Source of the DNA: an uncultured Altererythrobacter sp.
GTDB lineage: Bacteria > Pseudomonadota > Alphaproteobacteria > Sphingomonadales > Sphingomonadaceae
Assembly: GCA_946886565.1 (NCBI GenBank)
Contig: CAMPIX010000009.1
Coordinates: forward strand, 1-64,000
DNA: 64,000 nucleotides
Direction of reading: 5' to 3'
Shown here: one piece after another, positions 37,854-46,395 of the stretch
Position numbering within the stretch: the first letter of the stretch is position 1
Layout: every line of letters starts with the position of its first letter
Notes under the pieces: model-generated
Seen by the model: the letters and a program-made list of their open reading frames with translations, nothing else
What the model was told of the DNA's origin: nothing
Database searches by the model: none
Made by a program: the position numbers and the translations under genes

Positions 37854-39392
37854 TCACTTAGCCTCGCACGAATAGACGAGCCGCTCGTTGGGCGCGTCGG
37901 GGAGTTGGCTGGTGACGCCAGACTGGAGCTCGCCGAGGTCGCCTGCCGCCTCGGGTGCGTCGCACTGGGGCGGCGTGTAGGCTCCGCGCGCCTCGCGCGC
38001 TTCGGCCATCTCGGCGCGGCCTAGCAGGTAGCGGTCGGTGCGGAAGGTGCCGGTTACGGGATCGAACGTATTGACCGAGACCACCTGTTCCTCGTTCGGC
38101 ACGAAGACGCGCGACCAGCTTCCGCCCGAAAAGCCGTATTGCGTGCGGCCGTTGACGCAGCCGTCCTCGCGCCAGGAGAATTCGAGCTGGCGGTCGGGCG
38201 CGCCGACCACGCGGCTGCGCGAGAGGTCGAGCGTGCAGGTCAGCATCCCGTCGCCGGTGGCGTCGGAGCCTGGCGCATCGGGCGTCTCGCCGGCTTCGTT
38301 CATCGCAGCGGCGACGCGCCGCTCGATCTCGTCGAGGCCGGGCCGGGTGAACCACAGCGCCAGCGCGGCGATCGCCGCCACCGCGGCGATCGTGCCCGCG
38401 ACCATCAGCCGCTTTTCGCCACTCTCGCCCGCCTGCTTCGCCTGCCACGCGGCCATGCCCCCGCCGACGGCGAGCAGCGTCAGCAGAAAGGCGAGCGCCA
38501 TCGCGTTCTCGCGGTCGGTCTGGACCGATTCGCGCGCCTCGTCCTCGGCACGGGCGCGGCGTTCGCGGGTTTCTTCCGCGCGCGCTGCCATCTGTTGTCG
38601 CGCTTCGGCCTGCTCCCGCTCGACCCGCGCGCGCTCCGCCTCGTTCAAGTCCTCGAGGCTGCGGCAGGGCAGGCTGCTGACCCGCGCATCGACATCGTTC
38701 GCGCGCAGGAACGGGAGCAGCTCCTGGGTCGAGACCGCGAAGAAGAACTCGCCGTCCGATGCGCCCGAATCGGTGCCGAAGCTGTTGACCCCGATGACCC
38801 GGCCGCAGCCGTCGAGCAGCGGTCCGCCCGAATTGCCGCGTGCGATCGTGGCGGTGTGGAGGATCGTGTCGAACAGCCGGCTCGGCCGTTGGCCGGAAAT
38901 GAACCCGCGGCTCTTCACCGGTGGCTGGGAGCGGAAGATATCGGCGATGTCGAGCCCCTGCGCGCGGTCGACGTTCATCGGATAGCCGACCGCCGAAACC
39001 TCGCCGTCGCGCACCGGCCCGGCGGCGATCGTCAGCGGCGGAAGGCGCAGCTCGCCGGTGATCTCGACCAGCGCGAGATCATTGCCCGGATTTACCGCGA
39101 TCGGCCGGGCATAGGCCGCGGCCTCGCCGCCCTCGCTCGGCACGATCCCGATGCGCAACGTATCGTCCTGCAGCGCCTCGCGCACCACATGGGCGTTGGT
39201 GACGATCTTGTTCGGAGCGACCGCGAAACCGGTGCCGTGGCTTACCGGAAAGATCTCCTGCCCGTCGGTCCCCATGATCACCACCCGCACCACTCCGCGC
39301 GCGGCGGCGTCGATATCGGCCGGATCCGCCTGCGCAGCGACCGGGAGAGTCAGCGCGAGGAGCGCGGCGAGGAGCGTGAGCAGACGGGTCAT
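37854..39392 (-). CDS. Membrane-anchored trypsin-like serine protease
   Basis: A 512-residue protein. Signal peptide (residues 1-22), then an S1C-type chymotrypsin-fold protease at about 30-235 with the catalytic triad His68 (TNAHVV), Asp105 (NPGNDLALVEI) and Ser188 (IARGNSGGPLLDG). A charged coiled coil (about 247-292, rich in Glu/Arg/Ala) leads to two adjacent membrane segments at 298-316 and 329-348, followed by a C-terminal domain with four Cys. No PDZ domain is seen, unlike DegP. A role in envelope quality control is inferred. It is divergent from ada, with 136 bases between starts. Confidence 0.85.
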   Translation of the reverse strand: MTRLLTLLAALLALTLPVAAQADPADIDAAARGVVRVVIMGTDGQEIFPVSHGTGFAVAPNKIVTNAHVVREALQDDTLRIGIVPSEGGEAAAYARPIAVNPGNDLALVEITGELRLPPLTIAAGPVRDGEVSAVGYPMNVDRAQGLDIADIFRSQPPVKSRGFISGQRPSRLFDTILHTATIARGNSGGPLLDGCGRVIGVNSFGTDSGASDGEFFFAVSTQELLPFLRANDVDARVSSLPCRSLEDLNEAERARVEREQAEARQQMAARAEETRERRARAEDEARESVQTDRENAMALAFLLTLLAVGGGMAAWQAKQAGESGEKRLMVAGTIAAVAAIAALALWFTRPGLDEIERRVAAAMNEAGETPDAPGSDATGDGMLTCTLDLSRSRVVGAPDRQLEFSWREDGCVNGRTQYGFSGGSWSRVFVPNEEQVVSVNTFDPVTGTFRTDRYLLGRAEMAEAREARGAYTPPQCDAPEAAGDLGELQSGVTSQLPDAPNERLVYSCEAK

Positions 39393-39528
39393 CGCCGCGT
39401 ATGTAGGCGGGGGCGGGTTTTGACCGCAAGCTCCGGGATGCAGCGTGGGCGGCGAAGCACTAAGACGGGTTCGGTACGACGCAACGGCAGTTTCGCCGGA
39501 CGCATCGAACGCTATGAAGGAGCCCGGC

Positions 39529-40554
39529 ATGTTTACGGACGAGAATGCCTGGGCTGCGGTCAAGCGGCGCGACAGGAGCTTCGACGGGCGCTTCGTGACA
39601 GGGGTGCTCACCACCGGCATCTATTGCCGCCCGTCGTGCGCCGCGCGCCATCCGAGCCGCGAGAACGTGCGCTTCTTCGCCAGTGGCGCGGAGGCGCGCG
39701 CTGCGGGCCTGCGCGCGTGTAAGCGCTGTCTGCCCGACGATGTCGCGCGCGACGAGGCTGCGGTGCTCGCCGCGATCGACGAGATCAAGCAGGCCGGAGG
39801 TTCGCCCTCGCTCGACGAACTGGCCGAACTCACGGGCTATTCGCCGAGCCACTTCCAGCGGGTGTTCAAGCGCGCGACCGGTCTCTCGCCCGCCGCCTAT
39901 GCCCGCGCCTTGCGTTCGGAGCGCGCGCGCGATGCGCTGAGCGCCGGTGCGAATGTGACCGAGGCGATCTACGAGGCGGGCTATTCGGGCCCGTCGCGGT
40001 TCTACGACGATGCGAAAGGGAGACTGGGCATGACGCCGAGCGCGTGGGCCGACGGCGGCCGGGGGGCGACGATCCACTGGGCGGTGGTCGACACAACCAT
40101 GGGCTCGATGCTCGTCGCCGCGACCGACAAGGGCGTGTGCCGCCTGTCGTTCGACGAGGACGAGGCCGAACTGCGCCGCCGCTTTCCCAAGGCCGAGCTG
40201 GTGGAGGGCGGGGCGGACTTCGAGAAGCTGCTCGCCGATGTCGTCGCGACGGTCGAGGCGCCGGGAGACTTTTCTCACATCCCCCTCGACGTGAAGGGCA
40301 CCGCGTTCCAGGAAGCCTGCTGGAAGGCCTTGCGCGAAATCCCGCCGGGCGAGACGCGCAGCTACGCCGATATCGCCGCCGCCGCGGGCAACCCCAAGGC
40401 GGTGCGCGCGGCGGGCAGCGCCAACGCGCGCAACAATGTCGCGGTGCTGATCCCGTGCCACCGGGTGATCCGCTCGGACGGCAATCTCGGCGGCTACGCC
40501 TACGGGCTCGGGATCAAGCGCGAGCTGCTGAAGCGGGAGGGCCGCGAAGTGTAG
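39529..40554 (+). CDS. ada: Bifunctional Ada: methylphosphotriester sensor and O6-alkylguanine methyltransferase
   Basis: DNA alkylation repair protein and activator of the adaptive response, 341 residues. The N-terminal zinc domain has Cys33, Cys37 (IYCRPSC), Cys64 and Cys67 (RACKRC); Cys33 corresponds to the methyl-accepting residue of E. coli Ada. An AraC-type HTH follows (FKRATGLSPAAYARALRSERARDAL), then the suicide methyltransferase with PCHRVIRSDG and its active Cys. Start 39529 follows AAGGAG at 39517-39522 by 6 bases. Self-activation is expected; the upstream gap was not found to contain a clear Ada box. Confidence 0.96.
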   Translation: MFTDENAWAAVKRRDRSFDGRFVTGVLTTGIYCRPSCAARHPSRENVRFFASGAEARAAGLRACKRCLPDDVARDEAAVLAAIDEIKQAGGSPSLDELAELTGYSPSHFQRVFKRATGLSPAAYARALRSERARDALSAGANVTEAIYEAGYSGPSRFYDDAKGRLGMTPSAWADGGRGATIHWAVVDTTMGSMLVAATDKGVCRLSFDEDEAELRRRFPKAELVEGGADFEKLLADVVATVEAPGDFSHIPLDVKGTAFQEACWKALREIPPGETRSYADIAAAAGNPKAVRAAGSANARNNVAVLIPCHRVIRSDGNLGGYAYGLGIKRELLKREGREV

Positions 40555-40658
40555 CGGAGTGCTCGCTCGGCAACGCTCGCCAGCGCTGGCTGGCTCCGAT
40601 TCGCCGGGCTCGCGGAGCAAGACATGGACCGCATGTTACACAGTCCAGGCCTAAAAAG

Positions 40659-40775
40659 GTCGCCTTGCGCGAAAATGCGTCGCCTTGCGCGCGGAAGCGT
40701 CGCCTTGCAGCCGAAAAACGTCACTTTGCGATGGCGATGTGTCGCCTTGCATGGCGACGTGCCGCCTTGCGCGTG
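40659..40775. repeat. Six-copy tandem array with a 20-21 bp period
   Basis: The unit (G/C)GTCGCCTTGCGCG and variants begin CGCCTTGC at 40661, 40681, 40701, then CACTTTGC at 40722, CGCCTTGC at 40743 and 40763. The spacing is therefore 20, 20, 21, 21 and 20 bases, close to two helical turns. GTCGCCTTGCATGGCGAC within it is a perfect hairpin. It fills the gap between the convergent ada and the exported protein gene; the rest of 40555-40867 shows nothing. The even phasing recalls an iteron-like protein-binding array, but no function is shown. Confidence 0.75.
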
Positions 40776-40867
40776 GCGGGCGGAGGAGCTGACAATTTGA
40801 AAGAGCCACCGCGAGGCTGCCAGATCGCAGGCGTGTAGGACAGGGGGAACTGCGACGATCGGGCGGT

Positions 40868-41413
40868 CTACCGCGAAGGTTGATATCGCAGCCCCACCGC
40901 CCCGGTGTCGAGGGCAATGATCCTGAAATTGTCGTGCGATCCTGCCGGGGATTGGACCGTGATACCGCTGAACACGTAGCCACCGACCTGCACCGGTAGT
41001 GATCTTACACGTTCGCTCCAAGATTCGTCGAGCTGTTTGGCCGCCCATGCACGCTCTTCAGACCCGCTGTCGGCGACAACGATCTTCATCAATTTCTCGA
41101 TGAAACGACGCCTGTCGTTAATTTCGAGGTATGGATTGCTGGTCGGTGCGTTGACCAAGAATTTCAACAGCTTACCATCTGGCGTCAGATAGTAGGCCGC
41201 GAGCCGGCCGCCCGAAGGCAGGTCGTATCGGACTTCCGAAAGACCGCGTGCGGATGGAGCGGATGCGTCGCCCGACGATCGCGTTGCGGTCTGAACCGCG
41301 AAGTGCGTGCGCGCAATCGTGACGAGTGCTTCCCCTTGTTGCTCGCCAACAGGCTCTGCGGCAGCACAAGCGGAGGCGATAAACAGAAATACGACACTGC
41401 TGAGCCGAACCAT
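40868..41413 (-). CDS. Exported protein of unknown function
   Basis: A 181-residue protein with a signal peptide (MVRLSSVVFLFIASACAAAE), either cleaved after Ala or lipidated at the weak SAC site (Cys16). The mature part contains LSEVRYDLPSGGRLAAYYLTPDGKLLKFLV and RRRFIEKLMKIVVADSGSEE, with a C-terminal beta-rich section (VQVGGYVFSGITVQS). I do not recognise a family. GC content is lower than in neighbours, so it may be accessory. It starts 23 bases after the GST gene on the same strand and may be co-transcribed with it. Confidence 0.62.
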   Translation of the reverse strand: MVRLSSVVFLFIASACAAAEPVGEQQGEALVTIARTHFAVQTATRSSGDASAPSARGLSEVRYDLPSGGRLAAYYLTPDGKLLKFLVNAPTSNPYLEINDRRRFIEKLMKIVVADSGSEERAWAAKQLDESWSERVRSLPVQVGGYVFSGITVQSPAGSHDNFRIIALDTGAVGLRYQPSR

Positions 41414-41436
41414 CGAATTACTCCAGCCGGTCGGCC

Positions 41437-42063
41437 TCAATCCAGCTTCGGCGCCACCCCCGGTTCGCACTTCTCCATCGCGCGGCGGTAGGCGTCGCGG
41501 CGGCCGATGCGCTGGAGGTAGGCGGCGACGTTGGGATAGGGATCGAGGCTCGCGCCGCCGAACAGACGCGAGGTGGTGAGGTTGAAGCCCATCATGATGT
41601 CGGCGGTGGTGAGCTGCCGTCCGCCGAAGAACTCGGCCTCGCCCAGCCGCGCCTCGGCCAGCGCCCAGGCCTTGGCGATGCGGCCGGTCACGAATTCGGG
41701 CACCTCGCCCATCCGCCCGGCGACCAGCGCCATCATGCCGTTGGTCATGAAGGTGGCGTTGGCGAAGTGGAACCAGAAAAGGTGCCCGGCGAAGTCGGGA
41801 TGGTCTGCGCCCGGCGAAAGCTTCGCGCCGCCATAGGTGCGGTCGATATATTCGCAGATCGCCCCGCTTTCGCCGAGCACGAGATCGTCGTCGGTGATGA
41901 CCGGTGCGATCCCCATCGGATGCAGCGCCTTGTACTCGTCGGGCGCGAGGTTGTTGTCCTCGCGCCGTGTGTAGAGCTTGAGCGCGTAGTCGAGCCCCAA
42001 CTCCTCGCACAGCCAGACGATGCGCTCGCTTTGCGAGATGCGCAGGTGGTGGACGGTCAGCAT
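41437..42063 (-). CDS. Glutathione S-transferase family protein
   Basis: A 208-residue cytosolic GST. The N-terminal thioredoxin-fold domain reads MLTVHHLRISQSERIVWLCEELGLDYAL, with Ser at the usual catalytic position after the first strand and the cis-Pro in GIAPVITDDDLVLGESGAICEYI. The C-terminal all-helical domain includes the N-capping box TTADIMMGFNL. The start ATG overlaps nothing and gives the standard N-terminus. It is 11 bases after priA on the same strand. Substrate is unknown; GSTs are numerous in sphingomonads. Confidence 0.92.
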   Translation of the reverse strand: MLTVHHLRISQSERIVWLCEELGLDYALKLYTRREDNNLAPDEYKALHPMGIAPVITDDDLVLGESGAICEYIDRTYGGAKLSPGADHPDFAGHLFWFHFANATFMTNGMMALVAGRMGEVPEFVTGRIAKAWALAEARLGEAEFFGGRQLTTADIMMGFNLTTSRLFGGASLDPYPNVAAYLQRIGRRDAYRRAMEKCEPGVAPKLD

Positions 42064-42074
42064 GGGCGGGTTCC

Positions 42075-44240
42075 TCAAACGAAGCTGTAGGGGTCGATGT
42101 CGACGCTTACCCGCACGCCGCGCGGGAAGTCGAGCGCGCCGAGCCAGTGGCGGATCGCGTCCTGCACCTGCGCGCTGCGGCGCGCGTTGATCAGCAGACG
42201 ATAGCGGTAGCGGCCGCGCAGGAGCGAGAGCGGGGCGGGTGCGGGGCCGAGCACCGCGATGTCGGGCAGGTCGGGCCGGGTGCCGCCGATCGCGCGCGCG
42301 GCTTCCTTGGCCTCGGCTTCGTCCTCGCTCGAGACGATGATCGCGGCCCAGCGGCCGAACGGCGGCGCGCCCGCGTGGCGGCGCGCCTCGGTCTCGGCTT
42401 CGTAGAACGCATCGCGGTCGCCCGCGGCCAGCGCGGCGATGACCGGCGCGGTGGGATGGCGGGTCTGGATCAGCACTTCGCCCGGCTTATCGCCGCGTCC
42501 CGCGCGCCCGGCGACTTGCGCGACCTGTTGATAGGTGCGCTCCGCCGCGCGCAAGTCGCCGCCCTCGAGCCCGAGGTCGGCGTCGACCACGCCCACCAGC
42601 GTCAGCTCGGGGAAGTGGAAACCCTTGGTGACGAGCTGGGTGCCGACGATCACATCGATCGCGCCCGCCTCGACCGCCGAGACGAATTCGGCGGCTTTCT
42701 CGGGCGAGTTGAGCGTGTCGCTGGTCGCCACCGCGACGCGCGCTTCGGGCAGGATTTCGGCAACCTCGTCGGCGATCCGCTCCACGCCGGGCCCGCATGC
42801 GACGAGGCAATCCGGCTCGCCGCACTCGGGGCAGTTGGCGGGCGGCGGCGTCTCGTGTCCGCAATGGTGGCAGGCCAGCTTGCGGCTGAAGCGGTGCTCG
42901 ACCAGCCAGGCGGTGCAGTTGGGGCATTCGAAGCGGAAGCCGCAGTTGCGGCACAGCGTCAGCGGGGCGTAGCCGCGGCGGTTCAAAAACAGCAGCGACT
43001 GCTCGCCGCGTTCGAGCCGCGCGGCGAGCTCCGCCGCCAGCCGCGGGGCGAGCCAGCGGCCGCGTTCGGGCGGCTCTTCGGTCAGGTTTATCGTGTCGAT
43101 CGCGGGCAGCTCGGCCGCGCCGAAGCGGCTCGGCAGCTCGAGCCGCTCGTAAGTGCCGCTCTCGGCCATCTGCAGGCTTTCGAGCGCCGGCGTGGCGCTG
43201 GCGAGCACCACCGGCAGCTTCTCGAAATGGGCGCGCATCACCGCCACGTCGCGCGCGTTGTAGCGCACCCCGTCGTCCTGCTTGAAGCTGACTTCGTGCG
43301 CCTCGTCGACCACGATCAGGCCGAGATTGGCGTAGGGGAGGAACAGCGCCGAGCGCGCGCCGACCACGACCTGCGCGTCTCCGCTGGCGATCGCGCGCCA
43401 GGCGCGGCGGCGCTCGGTCGACTTGAGCGAGGAGTGCCACACGATCGGCGGCGCACCGAAGCGGTCCTCGAACCGGCGCAGGAAGGCTTCGGTCAGCGCG
43501 ATCTCGGGCAGGAGCACGAGGACCTGCCGCTTTGCCTCGAGCGCGGCCGCGACCGCCTCGAAATAGGTTTCGGTCTTGCCCGATCCGGTCACCCCGTCGA
43601 GCAGGAAGGGGGCGAACTCGCGCGCCTCGACCGCCGCGACCAGCCGCGCGGCGACCTCGGCCTGTTCGCCGCTGAGATCGACCGTAGCGTGGCCGGGCTC
43701 GGCGTGCGGGTAGGGGCGGTCGCAGTCGACCGTTACCGGCTCGAGCACCCCCTGGTTGACCAGCCCGCGCAGCACCGCGTCGGACACGCCCGCCAGTTCG
43801 GCCAGCTCGCGGATCGTCGCCTGCTCGCCTTCGAGCAGTTCCATCGCGCGCTCGCGCTGCGCGGTCATCCGCTCGGGCATGCCGCCGGTCAGGCGGTATT
43901 CGGTGACGGTGGCGGGGCCGCGCAGCGCGCCGCCGCTCGATATCACCATGCGCGCGACCGAGGCGAGCGAGGCGCAATAATAATCCGCGGTCCATTCGAT
44001 CAGCCGCCGCAGCTCGGGCCGCAGCGGGGGAACGGGCAGCACCTCGAGCAGCGGACGCAGCTTGCTGTCGGGCACCGATTCGGCCGGAAGCCGTTCTGCG
44101 TCCCAGACGATCCCGACGATCTGGCGCGGCCCGAGCGGCGCGACCACGACCGAGCCGGGGCCGACATCCATGCCCTCGGGCACACGATAGTCGAGCGCGC
44201 CGAGCGCGGCGTTGAAGACGATGAGGCGGACGCGGTTCAT
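42075..44240 (-). CDS. priA: Primosomal replication protein N' (PriA helicase)
   Basis: A 3'-5' superfamily 2 helicase that reloads the replisome at stalled or repaired forks. It has 721 residues. Walker A is LLDGVTGSGKTETYFEAV, the DEAH box is VVDEAHEVSFKQDD, and the 3'-binding domain opens with RVRLIVFNAALGALDYRVPEG. Zinc-binding cysteines are present as CRNCGFRFECPNC, CHHCG and CPECG. Motifs V and VI are VGTQLVTKGFHFP and QVAGRAGRGDKPG. The ATG gives MNRVRLIVFNAA. It is divergent from the DUF4197 gene with 57 bases between starts. Confidence 0.97.
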   Translation of the reverse strand: MNRVRLIVFNAALGALDYRVPEGMDVGPGSVVVAPLGPRQIVGIVWDAERLPAESVPDSKLRPLLEVLPVPPLRPELRRLIEWTADYYCASLASVARMVISSGGALRGPATVTEYRLTGGMPERMTAQRERAMELLEGEQATIRELAELAGVSDAVLRGLVNQGVLEPVTVDCDRPYPHAEPGHATVDLSGEQAEVAARLVAAVEAREFAPFLLDGVTGSGKTETYFEAVAAALEAKRQVLVLLPEIALTEAFLRRFEDRFGAPPIVWHSSLKSTERRRAWRAIASGDAQVVVGARSALFLPYANLGLIVVDEAHEVSFKQDDGVRYNARDVAVMRAHFEKLPVVLASATPALESLQMAESGTYERLELPSRFGAAELPAIDTINLTEEPPERGRWLAPRLAAELAARLERGEQSLLFLNRRGYAPLTLCRNCGFRFECPNCTAWLVEHRFSRKLACHHCGHETPPPANCPECGEPDCLVACGPGVERIADEVAEILPEARVAVATSDTLNSPEKAAEFVSAVEAGAIDVIVGTQLVTKGFHFPELTLVGVVDADLGLEGGDLRAAERTYQQVAQVAGRAGRGDKPGEVLIQTRHPTAPVIAALAAGDRDAFYEAETEARRHAGAPPFGRWAAIIVSSEDEAEAKEAARAIGGTRPDLPDIAVLGPAPAPLSLLRGRYRYRLLINARRSAQVQDAIRHWLGALDFPRGVRVSVDIDPYSFV

Positions 44241-44297
44241 GTAATCGCCTCCATATGAGGGCCCGCTGGTGGGAGCGGCAAGGCGAGGAGAGAAGAA

Positions 44298-45002
44298 ATG
44301 TCCGATTTGTTGCCCCCCATCGTCGCACGGCCCATCGCGCGTCGCGCCTTCATGGGCGGCATGGCGGCGACCGGCTTGCTTGCCCTGCCGGGCTGCGCCA
44401 CGGTGGGTGGGTTCAGCCTGACCGATGCCGTCCAGCGGCTGCTGTTCCTGTCGAGCGAGCGAGCCTTCGCGCGAATGCTCCAGCCCGAAGGGTATTGGGA
44501 CGAACAGGTCGCGCGGCTGGGGCTGGGCCAGTTGCTCGGAACGCGCGGCGACGTTCTCGGCCGCATCCTCACCTCGCCGCTTTTCAAGTCCCGGCTGGAG
44601 GGCGCCTTCGCCGACATCGTCTACGAGGGCGCCGAACGCGCCGCGCCGCTGGTGACCGATGCCGTGCGCACGATCGGCATCCGCAATGCGATCGACCTCG
44701 TGCGCGGCGGACCCACCGCGGCGACCGCCTTCCTGCGCGGAGAACTCGGCACGCGGCTGCTCGACGCCATGGTGCCCGAACTGGGGCAGGCGATGCGCGT
44801 TGCGAGCGATCCGCTGGTCGGGCAAGCGCTCGCTGCGCTGAGCGGGGTCGACGTACCGCAAGTCGCGGCGCGCGTCGCGACGACGATCGACGACACGATC
44901 TGGCGCGAAATCGGCGCCGAGGAAGCCGCGATCCGGGCAAACCCGCGCGCGACCGGCGATCCGCTGATCATCGGTGTGTTCGGGGCGGGGGCAGCGCTTT
45001 AA
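44298..45002 (+). CDS. DUF4197 lipoprotein, possible Tat substrate
   Basis: A 234-residue protein. A twin-Arg region (RPIARRAFMGGMAATGLLALPGC) combines an RR-x-F-x motif with a lipobox LPGC at about residue 33, so Tat export and lipidation are likely. The mature part matches DUF4197: LTDAVQRLLFLSSERAFARMLQPEGYWDE, ILTSPLFKSRLEGAFADIVYEGAERAAPLV and LGTRLLDAMVPELGQAMR. Function is unknown; the protein is helical without catalytic motifs. It precedes the low-GC island on the opposite strand. Confidence 0.8.
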   Translation: MSDLLPPIVARPIARRAFMGGMAATGLLALPGCATVGGFSLTDAVQRLLFLSSERAFARMLQPEGYWDEQVARLGLGQLLGTRGDVLGRILTSPLFKSRLEGAFADIVYEGAERAAPLVTDAVRTIGIRNAIDLVRGGPTAATAFLRGELGTRLLDAMVPELGQAMRVASDPLVGQALAALSGVDVPQVAARVATTIDDTIWREIGAEEAAIRANPRATGDPLIIGVFGAGAAL

Positions 45003-45053
45003 CTGCCCGCTGCGTCGCGACGAGCCCGGCAATCGCACGCGATACGACTCCCC

Positions 45054-45482
45054 TTATTCGGGCGGGGGAATTTGCAGAAATGTCTCAAGGCATGGGGCAA
45101 TTTCGACCGCCTTGCCGTTCCGGTCATATGCATAAAAGAAATGCACGCCCCAAGGTGTGTCCTTCTTCCTTCGAAACCAAACACTGAAATTGCAGACCTC
45201 GTTAAAGTAATCGATCGAACGACCGAATGTTAAGCCTGATTCCGATTGAGGCGGCCCATCCTGGTTATCCGGCTGTCCCAGATAGCGGACGACCTCCTCA
45301 AACGTGAGTCCGTACAGCCAATTGGGGCCCCATGGCTTGGGCGGAGGAGCGGGAACATGCCCTGGAGGGAGAAGAGTTCGCTGATCTGCCGCAGATATGT
45401 CAGAACCCACAGCATCATCTGCCGTGGTGCACGCGGCGATCAGCAATAAAGCGAAAAGAGGGACAGTTCGCATCATGGCCAC
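45054..45482 (-). CDS. Lipoprotein downstream of the metallopeptidase remnant
   Basis: A 142-residue exported protein whose signal peptide (MRTVPLFALLLIAAC) ends in a lipobox. The mature part reads LTFEEVVRYLGQPDNQDGPPQSESGLTFGRSIDYF and NFSVWFRRKKDTPWGVHFFYAYDRNGK, a small beta-rich domain with Cys at two places, not a family I can name. GTG at 45482 overlaps the TAG of the upstream HExxH fragment; ATGs at 45476 and 45473 are alternatives with better signal peptides. The low GC matches the upstream remnant. A role as immunity lipoprotein is suggested only by position. Confidence 0.65.
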   Translation of the reverse strand: MAMMRTVPLFALLLIAACTTADDAVGSDISAADQRTLLPPGHVPAPPPKPWGPNWLYGLTFEEVVRYLGQPDNQDGPPQSESGLTFGRSIDYFNEVCNFSVWFRRKKDTPWGVHFFYAYDRNGKAVEIAPCLETFLQIPPPE

Positions 45483-46152
45483 TATTCCGGTGGGATCAGT
45501 TCGCTGCCTTGATAATAGCCGGGCGGTGGGAAGCCGCCTTCTCCATCCGGGTCGATCGTAACGCCTATCTGGCCGGCTATCTGTTTTGCAAGCGTATTCG
45601 TCATTTGCTCCTGCATTGTAAAGTAATGGCTGCTTGCATCATAATTATTGGTCGACCCGCCAGATTCGAGGTGTCTATCCCAACTCTGTTGAACGACAGC
45701 TCTGCCAACTTCTGAGTTGTGCACCATCTCGTGAATCATAAGAAAGTTCATGCCTGCCTCTCCGTTCTGGTTATAGAAGATGGCAGTGTCTAAATTAATA
45801 TAGAGGGTATGGCCGTAATTCGCCCACCATAGCCAGCATCATAAAAATTATTGTTGACCTCGATCGTCGTCAGCGCAAAATAAGCCGCTTTCAACTCCGC
45901 TCCCTTTATAGTGACGTTACCGACTTGGTAAATCGCCTCGTCATTGAGATCCGCAATGACCTCTCCCACCCGCTCAAACGCATCGCGCAGAGCCTCGATC
46001 TGAGTTTGCATCAGGGTCGGTTTGAAGTCTCCTCCGCCGGGCTCGGGCATGACCGTGATGGTGTGCCCCTCGACTTCTCCTGTTCTCGGTTGCGCAATGA
46101 TAACTTGCCGGGGATCTCTCGTAACTAAATCCAGCATCAACCACATAGCCAT
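45482..46152 (-). pseudogene. Frameshifted HExxH metallopeptidase-like gene
   Basis: Two reading frames join into one protein. The first part (from 46152) includes NQIMAMWLMLDLVTRDPRQV upstream sense and ends at NNNFYDAGYGGRITAIPS. The second frame carries NYGHTLYINLDTAIFYNQ, then GMNFLMIHEMVHNSEVGRA with an HEMVH zinc motif. A single-base shift between about 45808 and 45832 would join YDAGYG to WANYGHTL; the downstream frame has stops just before. In-frame sense sequence (VSTIVVVVERPSGAANQIM) also extends upstream to about 46230 without a good start codon. GC is about 42-52%. Either a real pseudogene or an assembly indel. Confidence 0.7.
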
Positions 46153-46335
46153 GATTTGGTTTGCCGCGCCGCTTGGACGCTCGACTACGACGACGATTGT
46201 AGAAACGTCTAACTGCCTGACATCTGAAATCCTTCAGTTTGATTTTCTTATGCAGCGTAGAACCTCGACTCTAACGCGGGGAGCTTGCGGTAGCCTGAAG
46301 CTGTCATTGAATGCACTCGATTGGCCCTCCCGCGG

Positions 46336-46363
46336 TTGCCTTGCGAGGGCCAGGGCCTATAGG
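46336..46363 (+). promoter_or_regulatory. Promoter of the transaldolase gene
   Basis: TTGCCT (46336-46341), a 16-base spacer and TATAGG (46358-46363) lie 33 bases ahead of the start codon, the same pattern as the rpmF promoter. A perfect 7-bp stem GGCCCTC / GAGGGCC (46323-46351) overlaps it. Bases 46153-46322 hold the decayed 5' part of the preceding low-GC gene. Confidence 0.6.
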
Positions 46364-46395
46364 CTCCGCCATCCTCAAACATCCGAGTCTGCCCC

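Noticed and set aside
40659..40775. Possible CRISPR array
   Set aside because: The period of 20-21 bases leaves no room for spacers, the units vary and no cas gene is near.
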